DNA from: Clostridium sp.
Lineage (GTDB): Bacteria; Bacillota; Clostridia; Clostridiales; Clostridiaceae
Reading direction: 5' to 3'
Assembly: GCF_016650035.1 (NCBI RefSeq)
Contig: NZ_JAENWM010000041.1
Span: forward strand, 1 to 33,157
Length of the DNA: 33,157 nt
Translations under genes and position numbers: made by a program
Notes under the pieces: model-generated
What the model saw: the letters and a program-made list of their open reading frames with translations, nothing else
Databases searched by the model: none
Told to the model about the DNA's origin: nothing
In this document: positions 6,867-14,410 of the stretch, one piece after another
Layout of the letters: every line of letters begins with the position of its first letter
How positions within the stretch are numbered: the first letter of the stretch is position 1

Positions 6867-7766
6867 GTGAAATCGAAGATTTTGTGTATAATTATTTCCT
6901 CACTACTCAGCATCAACTGTTTTTCAAGTGTTGTTTATAGCAGTGAGTTAAGAAATAATTCCGTTAAAAACTCTAGCAATGATATTCTAAAAGCACCTAC
7001 CCTACTAGATTTTTTAAAAAATGTATTTATTCCTGCTGAGACTACTAATGCAGTAAGTACTAAGGAATATAATTGGTATTTTCAGCCCCGTAATGACAAT
7101 GAGCCACCTGAAGGGCCAAAAGAAACTCGTGAACTTATATCAAAATATCAATGTTATTATTTAGGAGATACATCAAAAAAAGTATTATATCTAACTTTCG
7201 ATGAGGGTTATGAAGCTGGATATACTGCTCCAATCTTAGATGTTTTAAAAAAACATAATGTAAAAGCAGCCTTTTTCGTTGTAAAGCCCTATATTACTTC
7301 TAACCCTGAATTAGTTAAACGAATGGTAGATGAAGGCCACTTAGTATGTAATCATAGTGCCAGACATCCTTCAATGGCATCTATAAAAGATGAAACAAAA
7401 TTCAAAAGTGAATTATCTGATGTAGAAGAAGCTTTTGAAAATGTCACTGGAAAAAAAATATCTAAATATTTTAGGCCACCAATGGGTAAGTATAGTGAGT
7501 TGTCCTTACAATACACTCAAAACTATGGATATAAAACTATATTCTGGAGTTTTGCTTATATGGATTGGCTTACTAATAAACAACCTTCCCATGAAACGGC
7601 TAAAAAAAGAATTTTGCAAAGAACTCACAATGGTGGAATTATGTTACTACATGCAGTATCAAAAACCAATGCAGAGATACTAGATGATGTAATTACTCAG
7701 TGGGAAAAACAAGGTTATGTGCTAAAAACATTAGATGATTTGCCTAGTAACAATAATCTGAACTAA
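6867..7766 (+). CDS. pdaA: Delta-lactam-biosynthetic polysaccharide deacetylase PdaA
   Basis: A 299-residue exported NodB-family deacetylase. In Bacillus, PdaA removes the N-acetyl group of muramic acid during formation of the muramic-delta-lactam of spore cortex, which is needed for germination. Residues 1-25 form a signal peptide (charged start, hydrophobic core). The catalytic domain starts near residue 105: TFDEGYE (Asp112), metal ligands in NHSARH (His163, His167), the FRPPMGKYSE arginine motif (Arg203), FWSFAYMDW and a late LLHAVS. These PdaA-specific variants (TFDEGYE, WSFAYMDW) separate it from generic chitin deacetylases. The frame could open at GTG 6858, but AGAGGTG at 6854-6860 favours GTG 6867. 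It is likely sporulation-controlled. Confidence 0.92.
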   Translation: MKSKILCIIISSLLSINCFSSVVYSSELRNNSVKNSSNDILKAPTLLDFLKNVFIPAETTNAVSTKEYNWYFQPRNDNEPPEGPKETRELISKYQCYYLGDTSKKVLYLTFDEGYEAGYTAPILDVLKKHNVKAAFFVVKPYITSNPELVKRMVDEGHLVCNHSARHPSMASIKDETKFKSELSDVEEAFENVTGKKISKYFRPPMGKYSELSLQYTQNYGYKTIFWSFAYMDWLTNKQPSHETAKKRILQRTHNGGIMLLHAVSKTNAEILDDVITQWEKQGYVLKTLDDLPSNNNLN

Positions 7767-7794
7767 AGGTCTAGATACTTTAATATTAATAACT

Positions 7795-7828
7795 AAAAAA
7801 TCCTATCTATATACAGATAGGATTTTTT
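7795..7828. terminator. Bidirectional terminator between pdaA and the DUF4003 pseudogene
   Basis: Six A residues, stem TCCTATCT (7801-7808), loop ATATAC, stem AGATAGGA (7815-7822), then six T residues. The symmetric A and T tracts make it functional in both directions between two convergent transcripts. Confidence 0.92.
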
Positions 7829-7841
7829 GAATTATTTCTTT

Positions 7842-8629
7842 TTAAGATGCTGAAGCAGCAGCTATAGCTACTGAACTGCTAGCTGCTGCTATGATAGCTA
7901 CTGTTTGTGCCGCAATTAAAGCTTCAATAGAAATTCCAATTGCTGTTTGAATAAGTTCCTTTTGATTTTTCATATTATCAATATATACATCACTAACCAA
8001 AGCAGCAGCCGTATATAAATGGGTTTCTTTCGTTAACCATTTATATTTTTTAGTTGACTTAAGAACTTTTACAACTTCAATAACTTGATCTACTGCCTCA
8101 TACCCTTCTTCTCCAAGTATAGATAAGAACCCAATTACACCATACCCACTAGAATAAACTTTCATATTATTATCTTTTAACCTATCAAATATTTCCTTGC
8201 ACCTTAAAACTTTAGTTTTATTATCTTCTTTGCGAAATCCTAGTATATGAGATAAAAATTGAAGCCCATTATTTTTATGGAATCCATTTTCAGTCAGTAA
8301 GTTATAACATTCTTAAAGCCTGCTTGTTTCATCCTTTTATCATAACTTAGAATTTTATCAAATTCCTGTTTTGGATTATCATATTTACCTGTTAATAATG
8401 CTGATACGATAATCTTAGAAATTCCTCTATAATTAGAAAATATACCCGTAGTTTTCTTCATATGAAATCGCACATCTTGAATTTGTTCTTTATCAAAGCC
8501 TCTGTTATTTAATGTATAAGTCAATGCAGTAAAATGGTTAGTTAAAGCTCCCTCCCATTTATAAACGCTAGATACTTCTTGAAATAAAACAATCAATCTA
8601 TCTAGTTTTAATTTTATTAATGCTTCCAT
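7842..8629 (-). pseudogene. DUF4003 family gene, broken by an internal deletion with frameshift
   Basis: Two frames together look like one DUF4003 protein (usually about 320-330 residues, function unknown). The N-terminal piece (8629 to 8294) matches the family start, ending at KQAGFK before running into NVITY and a stop. The C-terminal piece stays open from 8312 to 7842 (ECYNLLTENGFHKNNGLQ onward) although its first ATG is at 8165, and ends in the Ala/Ser-rich tail typical of the family. Joined at about 8312-8315 they total roughly 262 residues. About 65-70 residues from the middle are therefore missing and the frame shifts at the joint. It is the last gene of a likely traX-elaA-DUF4003 unit, 30 bp after elaA. 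The family assignment is from memory of its sequence pattern. Confidence 0.8.
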
Positions 8630-8659
8630 AAATAATAGCCCCCAGTATTTAATATATAA

Positions 8660-9106
8660 TTAAAAGTTTTTATATAACATTTCTATATGTGGTATATCAT
8701 CTTCCAAATAACTTTCTGAAACTTTAACAAACCCAAAACTCGTATAAAAATCCAACAAATATTCCTGTCCTGATATTCTAATTTCATTCTCTTTTAAGTA
8801 ATGCTCGATAAATTCTATTGCTCTTATCATCATTTGTTTTGCAAAACCTCTCCCACGATATCTTTTGTTAGCTAGGACTCTTCCTATAGATATCTCATTA
8901 TAAGAAACACCTTTTTCTAAAATTCTTAAGTATACAAGGATTTCGCCGTTCTGTTCTGCAAATAAATGATATGATTTTTTGTCTTTGCCATCACAATCTT
9001 CATAGATGCATTCTTGCTCTACAACAAAGACTTCGCTTCTAAGTTTTAAAATTTCATATAGTTCGTCACTACTTAGTTCATTAAATTTTTTAATTATCCA
9101 ATTCAT
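8660..9106 (-). CDS. elaA: GNAT family N-acetyltransferase, ElaA type
   Basis: A 148-residue cytosolic acetyltransferase of the ElaA subgroup. The N-terminal signature KLRSEVFVVEQECIYEDCDG matches the ElaA R.xVFVVEQ.C.Y.D.DG pattern. The acetyl-CoA loop is RGRGFAKQMM (after SIGRVLANKRYR), and the C-terminus has FYTSFGFVKV followed by DDIPHIEM. The acceptor substrate of ElaA proteins is unknown. ATG 9106 is preceded by AAAGGAG. It lies 28 bp after the TraX-family gene and 30 bp before the DUF4003 pseudogene on the same strand, so it is probably co-transcribed with both. Confidence 0.92.
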   Translation of the reverse strand: MNWIIKKFNELSSDELYEILKLRSEVFVVEQECIYEDCDGKDKKSYHLFAEQNGEILVYLRILEKGVSYNEISIGRVLANKRYRGRGFAKQMMIRAIEFIEHYLKENEIRISGQEYLLDFYTSFGFVKVSESYLEDDIPHIEMLYKNF

Positions 9107-9134
9107 AACTCTACACTCCTTTTCACAATTTGTT

Positions 9135-9866
9135 TTACAAAAATATTTTCATCAAACCTAATACCAATAAATGCAATGGATAAAAAGCATAAAAGAAGTA
9201 TTTTAAATCTTTACCCTTCGTATGGTTATACTTAAAAATAAAAATTAATGCCAGTAACGATAATGCCTGACTAAACCAAGCTATCTCTAATGTTATACTT
9301 GGAAATTTGTACACATAAAATAAAATTTGGGAAGCATCAAATATTATATATACAATAGTTTGAGATATAACAGTTTTAATTTTATTATCCCTATAAATAT
9401 AAAAGGCCAATATCATCGCGATTCCATACATACTATAATCTGTATGTAAAACCTCCGCTATCAATGCTAATGATAATACAGCTATAAATCTGCCTAGTTC
9501 TGATTCTTTTTTATCCCATATACGGATTGCTAGAAGTCCTAGTGCTAAAGTAAAAAAAACATTTAAATGTGGATCTGATCCACCTACAAAAAAACTATAA
9601 AAATCAGAGAAACTAAATATACTAGACCGCTCCCCAAATGCTAATGAAAAAGGTATCTGGGATAATCCGGCAAATACAATAAGTCTAGTTAAATATTTAG
9701 AAAATGATTTCGTTTTAGTATATCCTACAACAATCAAATAGGCAAATATAGGGAATGATAATCTTCCTATTAATCTTAAAATTATTGCATCTGAAAAAAT
9801 TACTGCTCCAGTGTGGTCAATTAACATTAATAAAGCTGCAATAACTTTTAACATGCTGGTTGTCAT
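9135..9866 (-). CDS. TraX family integral membrane protein
   Basis: A 243-residue polytopic membrane protein with about eight hydrophobic segments. The start MLIDHTGAVIF, the RLSFPIFAYLIVVGY segment and the HLNVFFTLALGLLAI region are typical of the TraX family, named after the F-plasmid protein that acetylates pilin. Chromosomal Firmicute copies are common and not linked to conjugation; they may be membrane acyltransferases. No conjugation genes are present here, so a transfer role is unlikely. ATG 9866 follows GGGGGAT. It is the first gene of the traX-elaA-DUF4003 unit. Confidence 0.88.
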   Translation of the reverse strand: MTTSMLKVIAALLMLIDHTGAVIFSDAIILRLIGRLSFPIFAYLIVVGYTKTKSFSKYLTRLIVFAGLSQIPFSLAFGERSSIFSFSDFYSFFVGGSDPHLNVFFTLALGLLAIRIWDKKESELGRFIAVLSLALIAEVLHTDYSMYGIAMILAFYIYRDNKIKTVISQTIVYIIFDASQILFYVYKFPSITLEIAWFSQALSLLALIFIFKYNHTKGKDLKYFFYAFYPLHLLVLGLMKIFL

Positions 9867-9966
9867 GAAAATCCCCCCAATAAAAACTTATATATTCCTA
9901 TAACTTTATTTATAAATTATACCATTTATCTTTTATTGTTGCATCATTTCGTTTTTCATCTCAAAG

Positions 9967-10007
9967 TAATAAAATTCCTGAACTCAGTGAGTTCAGGAAT
10001 TTTATTA
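9967..10007. terminator. Strong bidirectional hairpin terminator
   Basis: A 19-bp perfect stem pairs 9967-9985 with 9989-10007 around the loop AGT, with A-rich and T-rich ends. It overlaps the stop codon of the 31-codon minus-strand ORF and terminates that transcript. Confidence 0.88.
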
Positions 10008-10100
10008 TTTTTTAGGTCCTTTATTTTTTTGATTCTTTTTATTTTTTTTCTTACCATTATCTTTAGTCGAAGTACCTTTACTTTTACCCTTATCCGGCAT
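10005..10100 (-). CDS. 31-residue lysine-rich small basic protein
   Basis: A short frame starts at ATG 10100, preceded by AAGGGGG about 8 bases upstream, and ends at TAA 10007-10005 inside a strong terminator hairpin. The product begins MPDKGKSKG and has 13 Lys among 31 residues, plus Gly, Asn, Ser and Thr. It has no hydrophobic residue after Met1 and no Cys or aromatic residue. It must be disordered and strongly positive, which suggests binding to nucleic acid, ribosomes or acidic envelope polymers (inference). A good ribosome binding site and its own terminator support a real gene, although it is short enough to be missed by standard calling. I do not recognise a named family. Confidence 0.6.
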   Translation of the reverse strand: MPDKGKSKGTSTKDNGKKKNKKNQKNKGPKK

Positions 10101-10213
10101 AATATATACCCCCTTGTTTTGATTAGCTAAATCATCTCAACTTTGTTGATTTTTATAATAGTGATTATTATAAAGAGTATGCTAAATATAACTTAAAAGA
10201 ACATAGTATATTT

Positions 10214-10984
10214 TTATATTTCTTGTTTTTCAAATATAAGCCATCCAGCTAATACTAATATTACTGACATAGCCATTACACCTAATACTGGTTTCAAAAA
10301 TTCAATGTTATTTGAACCTGTTAATATATCACTTGCAGTAGATACTAATTCATTTATTGATATAGACTTTAAGAATCCACCTAAATATTGTGGAACTGTA
10401 CTTAAAATAATATATACACCACAGGCTGCACCACCCACAGCTACTTGACTCTTAAGGAAACTTGAAAAGAACATAGTAATTGCAATAATTAGTATTAAGT
10501 TAGGTAAATACACCGTAGTACCTAGCATTATATATGACCAACTTACTTTACCAAATAAAACTTCAATGTAATATGCACTAAAACCAATAGCTATATACAT
10601 ACTGCAGATAATAAGTATAGAATATGAAAAGAATTTCGCGAAATAGTACCTTGCACGTCCTATTGGCTTTACCAATACCATTGCTGTTACTTCTAATGAA
10701 CGTTCACCTGCAATTGTTCCCATTAACATTAATATAATTACAATAGTACCCATTTGCCCAAACTGACCTAGTAAGGACCTCAAAACATCATTAGTAGAAG
10801 GTGGAGCAATTTTAATTACAGTACCCGCGGGTAAATTTGATGCATTTTTTAGTAAGGTTGGAAGCATCTTCATTGTTATTGGTTGCATGAGTGCTAATAG
10901 TATAAAAACCAAAGGAATAATTATAATTTTATAAGTTTTACATAACTCTTTTATTTCTTTATTTAACATCGGTAATTTCATCAT
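10214..10984 (-). CDS. yxlG: ABC transporter permease of the SigY operon (YxlG-like)
   Basis: A 256-residue ABC-2 type permease with six predicted transmembrane helices. A large extracellular loop lies between helices 1 and 2 (about residues 40-70), and the cytoplasmic coupling segment is around GERSLEVTAMVLVKPIGRARYYFAKF, given here in part only as the family-typical RSLEVTAMVLVKP. It pairs with the ATPase encoded just upstream, whose last 26 bp it overlaps. ATG 10984 and 10981 are both possible, following AAAGGTGG. Its position at the end of a sigma factor/YxlC/D/E/F series matches B. subtilis yxlG. The exported substrate is unknown. An AT-only hairpin at 10152-10174 is the only terminator-like structure downstream. 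Confidence 0.85.
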   Translation of the reverse strand: MMKLPMLNKEIKELCKTYKIIIIPLVFILLALMQPITMKMLPTLLKNASNLPAGTVIKIAPPSTNDVLRSLLGQFGQMGTIVIILMLMGTIAGERSLEVTAMVLVKPIGRARYYFAKFFSYSILIICSMYIAIGFSAYYIEVLFGKVSWSYIMLGTTVYLPNLILIIAITMFFSSFLKSQVAVGGAACGVYIILSTVPQYLGGFLKSISINELVSTASDILTGSNNIEFLKPVLGVMAMSVILVLAGWLIFEKQEI

Positions 10985-11900
10985 TAATACCCACCACCTT
11001 TAAGAAAATGTTCTCCAATGTCATTCCGCTCACTTGGTATGAAGTTAAGCTTAATTGCTCATTTACAACTAATTTAAGAAATTCTGTACATGCCTTTTCT
11101 AATTGATTTGTACTGATTTTGAATTTATTTCCTTCAACTTCTACTCTTGACACCCATGTTTTATTCTTTAGTAAATTCACTACATTTTTATCTTCTGACT
11201 CAATTGTAAATTCTATGGTTTTCTCAGCATATTTTTTAATTATTTCATCCATAGAACCCGATAATATTACAGTTCCTTTATTAATTATTATAATTTTATC
11301 CGCAACTCTAGCAATATCATCAATAATATGTGTTGATATAAATATAGTTATTTTATCTTTTAAGTCTTCTATTATATTAAGCACGTCATAACGTCCCTGT
11401 GGGTCTAATGAGGATACTGGTTCATCAAGTATAAGCAATTTAGGATTGTTAATAAGCGCTTGAGCTATTGCCAAACGTTGTTTCATCCCACCACTATATC
11501 CCCCAATTTTTCGTTTTCTCTCTTCCCATATTCCACAGGTTTTTAGCAGTTCCTCACTTCTCGCCTTTATAGTTTGTTTGTCCAACTTGAACATAGATCC
11601 AACCCATTCCATCCATTCTTCACCAGTCATATAATTATAAAATTTCGGTGTCTGAGGACAATAGCCTAATTCTTTTCTAATCTTCTTAATGTCCTTACTT
11701 ACGTCGTACCCAACTACCTCTACTTTGCCAGAAGTAGGTGAAGCGAGTCCAGCTAATATACGTATGATGGTAGTTTTACCTGCACCATTAGGTCCTAAAA
11801 ATCCAATGCATCCAGTGCCTTCTATACTAAATGTTATATTTTCTAATGCTTTTTTATCTTTATAATTTTTAGATACTCCCTCACAATTAATAATTCTCAT
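10959..11900 (-). CDS. yxlF: ABC transporter ATP-binding protein of the SigY operon (YxlF-like)
   Basis: A 313-residue ATPase that energises the YxlG-like permease. Walker A is GPNGAGKT (36-43), the Q-loop is in YCPQTPKFYNYMTGEEW, the signature is YSGGMKQR, Walker B is LLILDEPVSSLDP and the switch His is in ISTHIIDD. The C-terminal about 90 residues form the accessory domain typical of ABC-2 drug/antibiotic exporters. ATG 11900 follows AAAAAGGGAG. It is 17 bp downstream of the yxlE-like gene and overlaps the permease gene, indicating coupled translation of the two transporter subunits. Confidence 0.9.
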   Translation of the reverse strand: MRIINCEGVSKNYKDKKALENITFSIEGTGCIGFLGPNGAGKTTIIRILAGLASPTSGKVEVVGYDVSKDIKKIRKELGYCPQTPKFYNYMTGEEWMEWVGSMFKLDKQTIKARSEELLKTCGIWEERKRKIGGYSGGMKQRLAIAQALINNPKLLILDEPVSSLDPQGRYDVLNIIEDLKDKITIFISTHIIDDIARVADKIIIINKGTVILSGSMDEIIKKYAEKTIEFTIESEDKNVVNLLKNKTWVSRVEVEGNKFKISTNQLEKACTEFLKLVVNEQLSLTSYQVSGMTLENIFLKVVGINDEITDVK

Positions 11901-11917
11901 TTTCTTTCTCCCTTTTT

Positions 11918-12109
11918 TTACTCTTTTTTACCTAATGTTAAGTAAACAATTGGTCCAATTATAGAAACAAGTAAAACCGGAATCCATATAAACTTATTTC
12001 CACCTCTAACAGTTGATTTATCACGTTTTACTAAATCAACTACTGCAATTAAAAGTAGTATAGCCTGAATAATAATTATTGGTATTAATAATGTTAAATT
12101 ATCTCCCAT
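11918..12109 (-). CDS. yxlE: Two-helix small membrane protein, PLDc_N domain (YxlE-like)
   Basis: A 63-residue protein with two transmembrane helices (about 7-27 and 41-59) separated by a basic loop (LVKRDKSTVRGG). The sequence GPIVYLTLGKKE at the end is the signature of the small phospholipase-D N-terminal (PLDc_N) domain. B. subtilis YxlE has the same domain and position and is reported to act negatively on SigY. Here it is separated from yxlD by a 150-bp gap holding a terminator and then its own ECF-type promoter, so it starts a second unit yxlE-F-G. ATG 12109 follows AGAGGTG. Confidence 0.85.
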   Translation of the reverse strand: MGDNLTLLIPIIIIQAILLLIAVVDLVKRDKSTVRGGNKFIWIPVLLVSIIGPIVYLTLGKKE

Positions 12110-12141
12110 GTGATCACCTCTTTTTATATTTTCATAACTTT

Positions 12142-12166
12142 AACGCAATCAAAATCAAAAAGTTCA
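12142..12166 (-). promoter_or_regulatory. ECF-sigma-type promoter before yxlE
   Basis: Read on the minus strand: TGAAC (12166-12162), 16 bp, CGTT (12145-12142), about 33 bp before the yxlE start. The extended elements TGAACTTTTT and GCGTTAAAG closely copy the promoter found before sigY. TGAAC is the common -35 of Bacillus ECF sigma factors. Confidence 0.7.
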
Positions 12167-12230
12167 TTTTATTTTAAAAAATATATATAACGAAACTCAC
12201 CTTCTCTATTCTTAGTAAATTAATACATAA

Positions 12231-12262
12231 CAAAAAAAAATAGCTACTAATTTTAGCAGCTA
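12231..12262 (-). terminator. Internal terminator between yxlD and yxlE
   Basis: On the minus strand TAGCTGCTA and TAGTAGCTA form a 9-bp stem (one G-U) around AAAT, followed by nine T residues (12240-12232). The hairpin starts at the yxlD stop codon. It should separate sigY-yxlC-yxlD from yxlE-yxlF-yxlG unless read through. Confidence 0.85.
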
Positions 12263-12472
12263 ATTTTCCCTTTTATTATTTAATATTACTCTTGTCACTA
12301 ATAGATAAATAAGTAGATGACCTGGTGTATTTATAAGTGCGAATAATCCCCAAAGCCAATAATATTTTTCTTTACGCCTTCTTGCATCATAAAACACCCA
12401 GGCTCCTTGAATTAGTAATATAGGAATAACTATTATTAATAGTATAATTAATCCATTATTTGAAAGTTCCAT
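12260..12472 (-). CDS. yxlD: Small two-helix membrane protein of the SigY operon (YxlD-like)
   Basis: A 70-residue protein with a first transmembrane helix at about 8-28, a highly basic loop (YDARRRKEKYYW) and a second helix at about 42-63. Size, topology and place (third gene after the sigma factor) match B. subtilis YxlD, thought to work with YxlC/YxlE in restraining SigY. Its ATG overlaps the stop of the previous gene as TAATG, so translation is coupled. The stop codon is embedded in a terminator hairpin. Confidence 0.8.
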   Translation of the reverse strand: MELSNNGLIILLIIVIPILLIQGAWVFYDARRRKEKYYWLWGLFALINTPGHLLIYLLVTRVILNNKREN

Positions 12473-12879
12473 TAAACTTCACTTCCCCTTCTTTTCATCG
12501 CTAGTACAGGTATTATTATCCAAGGAACAATGGTAACTATAATCACTTGTGAAATAATAAGTAGCTTAGGGCCAATTTTAATGGTGGCTATTGAACACAA
12601 AGAAAGAATTATAATGGATGATAATATAAACAGAATAAATTCTTTTTTATTCTTCCAGTTTTCTTTTATACACTCTCCTTGCTCTATTATGCTTAGGGTG
12701 TCTATATCAAAATCAAATATATCTTCATTTAACACATCCATTTTCTTAGCTGTGGAATTTAGCACACTTCTAAATTCTAAGTCAGCATCATGGTTCACTG
12801 TGTTTTGGGATGTTTTCTCCTGAGATTCATTGTAAAATTCATCAATTAAAGAGTTTTTATTTCTTTCAGAATCCTTCAT
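12472..12879 (-). CDS. yxlC: Putative membrane anti-sigma factor of the SigY operon (YxlC-like)
   Basis: A 135-residue protein. About 75 hydrophilic, acidic residues probably face the cytoplasm and contact the sigma factor, including the segment SIIEQGECIKENW. Two transmembrane helices follow (about 81-101 and 106-128), ending in a short basic tail. B. subtilis YxlC has the same plan and is the proposed anti-sigma factor for SigY. It follows the sigma gene without a gap (TAA then ATG) with AAAGGAG in the end of the sigma gene. It has no zinc-type anti-sigma motif (HxxxCxxC). Assignment rests on gene order and topology more than on detailed similarity. Confidence 0.75.
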   Translation of the reverse strand: MKDSERNKNSLIDEFYNESQEKTSQNTVNHDADLEFRSVLNSTAKKMDVLNEDIFDFDIDTLSIIEQGECIKENWKNKKEFILFILSSIIILSLCSIATIKIGPKLLIISQVIIVTIVPWIIIPVLAMKRRGSEV

Positions 12880-13410
12880 TTATATAATCTCCTTTCTGTA
12901 AGTTTCATTTATTATATATTTTACTGCATTATGAAGTCTTGACCGAACTGTTCCAATGGGACAGCCTAAAATTTCTGATATTTCCTCATATTTATACCCA
13001 TAATAATGCTTTAAAATAAATACTTCCCTTTTCTCATATGGTAACTTTAAAATAATTTTCATTACCTCATGATATTCAAAATTCAATATTACAGTATCTT
13101 CTAATTGTTTTCCTATATGGATATCAGTTTCCTCTATTTGTTTAACGGATTTATTCTTTCTTAAATAATCTCTGTAAACATTAGTAGCTATTTTTATGAG
13201 CCAAGTGGAAAACTTTGCTCTAGGCTTAAATTTATTTATATTAAGCACAGCTTTAAGCATGGTGTCTTGAATAATATCCTGTGCTAAGTGTGGGTCTCCT
13301 ACCATTTTAACAGTGTAACCTTTTAAAATATTGTAATTATCTTTTAAAAGTGAATTTAGTGCGCTTTTATTTCCATTCTTAGCTTTATTAATAAGTTCTA
13401 GTTCATCCAA
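12880..13410 (-). CDS. sigY: ECF RNA polymerase sigma factor, SigY-like
   Basis: A 176-residue group 4 sigma factor with region 2 (AQDIIQDTMLKAVLNINKF, then STWLIKIATNVYRDYLRKNK) and region 4 (LPYEKREVFILKHYYGYKYE, followed by EISEILGCPIGTVRSRLHNA). It redirects RNA polymerase to TGAAC/CGT-type promoters, including apparently its own. It is followed without gap by YxlC-, YxlD-, YxlE-, YxlF- and YxlG-like genes, the order of the B. subtilis sigY operon. In Bacillus, SigY responds to nitrogen starvation and affects toxin/prophage maintenance; whether that holds here is unknown. The frame opens at TTG 13416, but AGGGGTG is only two bases from it. TTG 13410 (MDELELINKAKNG) has proper spacing. Confidence 0.85.
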   Translation of the reverse strand: MDELELINKAKNGNKSALNSLLKDNYNILKGYTVKMVGDPHLAQDIIQDTMLKAVLNINKFKPRAKFSTWLIKIATNVYRDYLRKNKSVKQIEETDIHIGKQLEDTVILNFEYHEVMKIILKLPYEKREVFILKHYYGYKYEEISEILGCPIGTVRSRLHNAVKYIINETYRKEII

Positions 13411-13435
13411 TAACAATCACCCCTAGCAATACTTC

Positions 13436-13461
13436 AACGTAAAAATCCATTAAAAAGTTCA
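13436..13461 (-). promoter_or_regulatory. Autoregulatory ECF-type promoter of sigY
   Basis: Read on the minus strand: TGAAC (13461-13457), 17 bp, CGTT (13439-13436), 26 bp before the TTG start. The 10-bp element TGAACTTTTT is identical to the one before yxlE, and ACGTTGAAG matches GCGTTAAAG there. Two such copies in one operon strongly suggest recognition by the encoded sigma factor. Confidence 0.7.
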
Positions 13462-13485
13462 CTATATTTATTATAATCCATAATA

Positions 13486-14046
13486 TTAATTAATTTTACT
13501 ATTATTATTTAAAATTCTTTTTTCTTTCAAATAATATGCTATACACACCATAAGACAAGGCGCTGCTAGAGCAAATGAAATAGTCCCTATGATGATTAAT
13601 ATATTTTTTACAATGGTTCCATCTATTTTACTTTTTAGTGAAAATTCAATTAGGTTCACAAAAATTAATATTACTATAGATATAATTGCTGTTTTTTTAT
13701 AGACGTGTTTTGATTTTTCATACTTACTTAAATAGTTCTCTTTTTCAGTGTATATTGAAACAGTTTCAGGTGGGGCTGAAAAAAAATGATACGGACCAAA
13801 AGAACACATATGTTCCCAGCCACTACTCTGAAACACCTCAAAATACTCGTTATCATCTTTACTTAATTCTTTATAATCCATGGAATAAACTATTTCCTTT
13901 GGTTGACCTTTTACTAATTTATACCTAGATAAAGACATTTCTTTAAGTATCCACCCCTCTTTCGCCATTTGACTTAATTTTCTCATTGCTCTATCTTCAT
14001 CAAAAGCTAGCCCCATATTCATTATATACTTATTTTCCTTTTTCAT
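13486..14046 (-). CDS. DUF2812 domain membrane protein
   Basis: A 186-residue protein. The N-terminal about 95 residues form a DUF2812-like domain (early AMRKLSQMAKEGWIL, later FQSSGWEHMCSFGPYHFF). Two transmembrane helices follow (about 113-133 and 148-172), then a basic tail. DUF2812 proteins are usually encoded beside a PadR regulator, as here, and their function is unknown. It overlaps the end of the padR gene. The frame could start at 14055, but GAGGGGG abuts that ATG; ATG 14046 has the right nine-base spacing. It may be the target or effector of the PadR switch. Confidence 0.8.
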   Translation of the reverse strand: MKKENKYIMNMGLAFDEDRAMRKLSQMAKEGWILKEMSLSRYKLVKGQPKEIVYSMDYKELSKDDNEYFEVFQSSGWEHMCSFGPYHFFSAPPETVSIYTEKENYLSKYEKSKHVYKKTAIISIVILIFVNLIEFSLKSKIDGTIVKNILIIIGTISFALAAPCLMVCIAYYLKEKRILNNNSKIN

Positions 14047-14386
14047 TAATATCATCCCCCTCTAAATACTTTAAAGCTTCCTCTCCATGTCTTACCATAG
14101 TTATTCTTCTCTTAATGTCTTTTTTCAATATTTCTTTACCCTTCAAAGTTAGTGTATATGTTTTACGTCTTTCCTCATCATCTTCTAGTAATAGGATCAA
14201 ATCTGCATTTTGTAATTTTTTTATAATTGTATAAAGACTGGCTGGGCCTATTAGCATTTCACCCTTTGAAAATTTTTCGATCTCCTGCATTATGCCATAA
14301 CCATGCATAGGCTTCACAAGTGTCAGTAAAATGCAGTAGGTTGAATCCGTTAAAATGTCCTCATCTAGTGCTTTTCCTCTAGCCAT
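14030..14386 (-). CDS. PadR family transcriptional regulator
   Basis: A 118-residue winged-helix repressor. MHGYGIMQEIEKFS followed by PASLYTIIKKLQNADLI and the wing DEERRKTYTLTLKGKEIL are the PadR hallmarks; the short C-terminal helix for dimerisation follows. Family members sense toxic small molecules or envelope stress and repress the neighbouring membrane-protein gene. ATG 14386 follows AAGGAGG. A consensus promoter with an inverted-repeat operator lies directly upstream, so autorepression together with the DUF2812 gene is likely. Confidence 0.92.
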   Translation of the reverse strand: MARGKALDEDILTDSTYCILLTLVKPMHGYGIMQEIEKFSKGEMLIGPASLYTIIKKLQNADLILLLEDDEERRKTYTLTLKGKEILKKDIKRRITMVRHGEEALKYLEGDDINEKGK

Positions 14387-14410
14387 TTTTTGCCTCCTTA
14401 CATATATATT

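Noticed and set aside
9135-9866. TraX gene as a sign of a conjugative element
   Set aside because: No relaxase, coupling protein, pilus or integrase gene is nearby, and chromosomal TraX-family genes are common in Firmicutes.
10152-10174. Terminator after yxlG
   Set aside because: The 9-bp stem is only A/T and lacks a following T-run; it may be chance in AT-rich DNA, so it is not listed as a feature.
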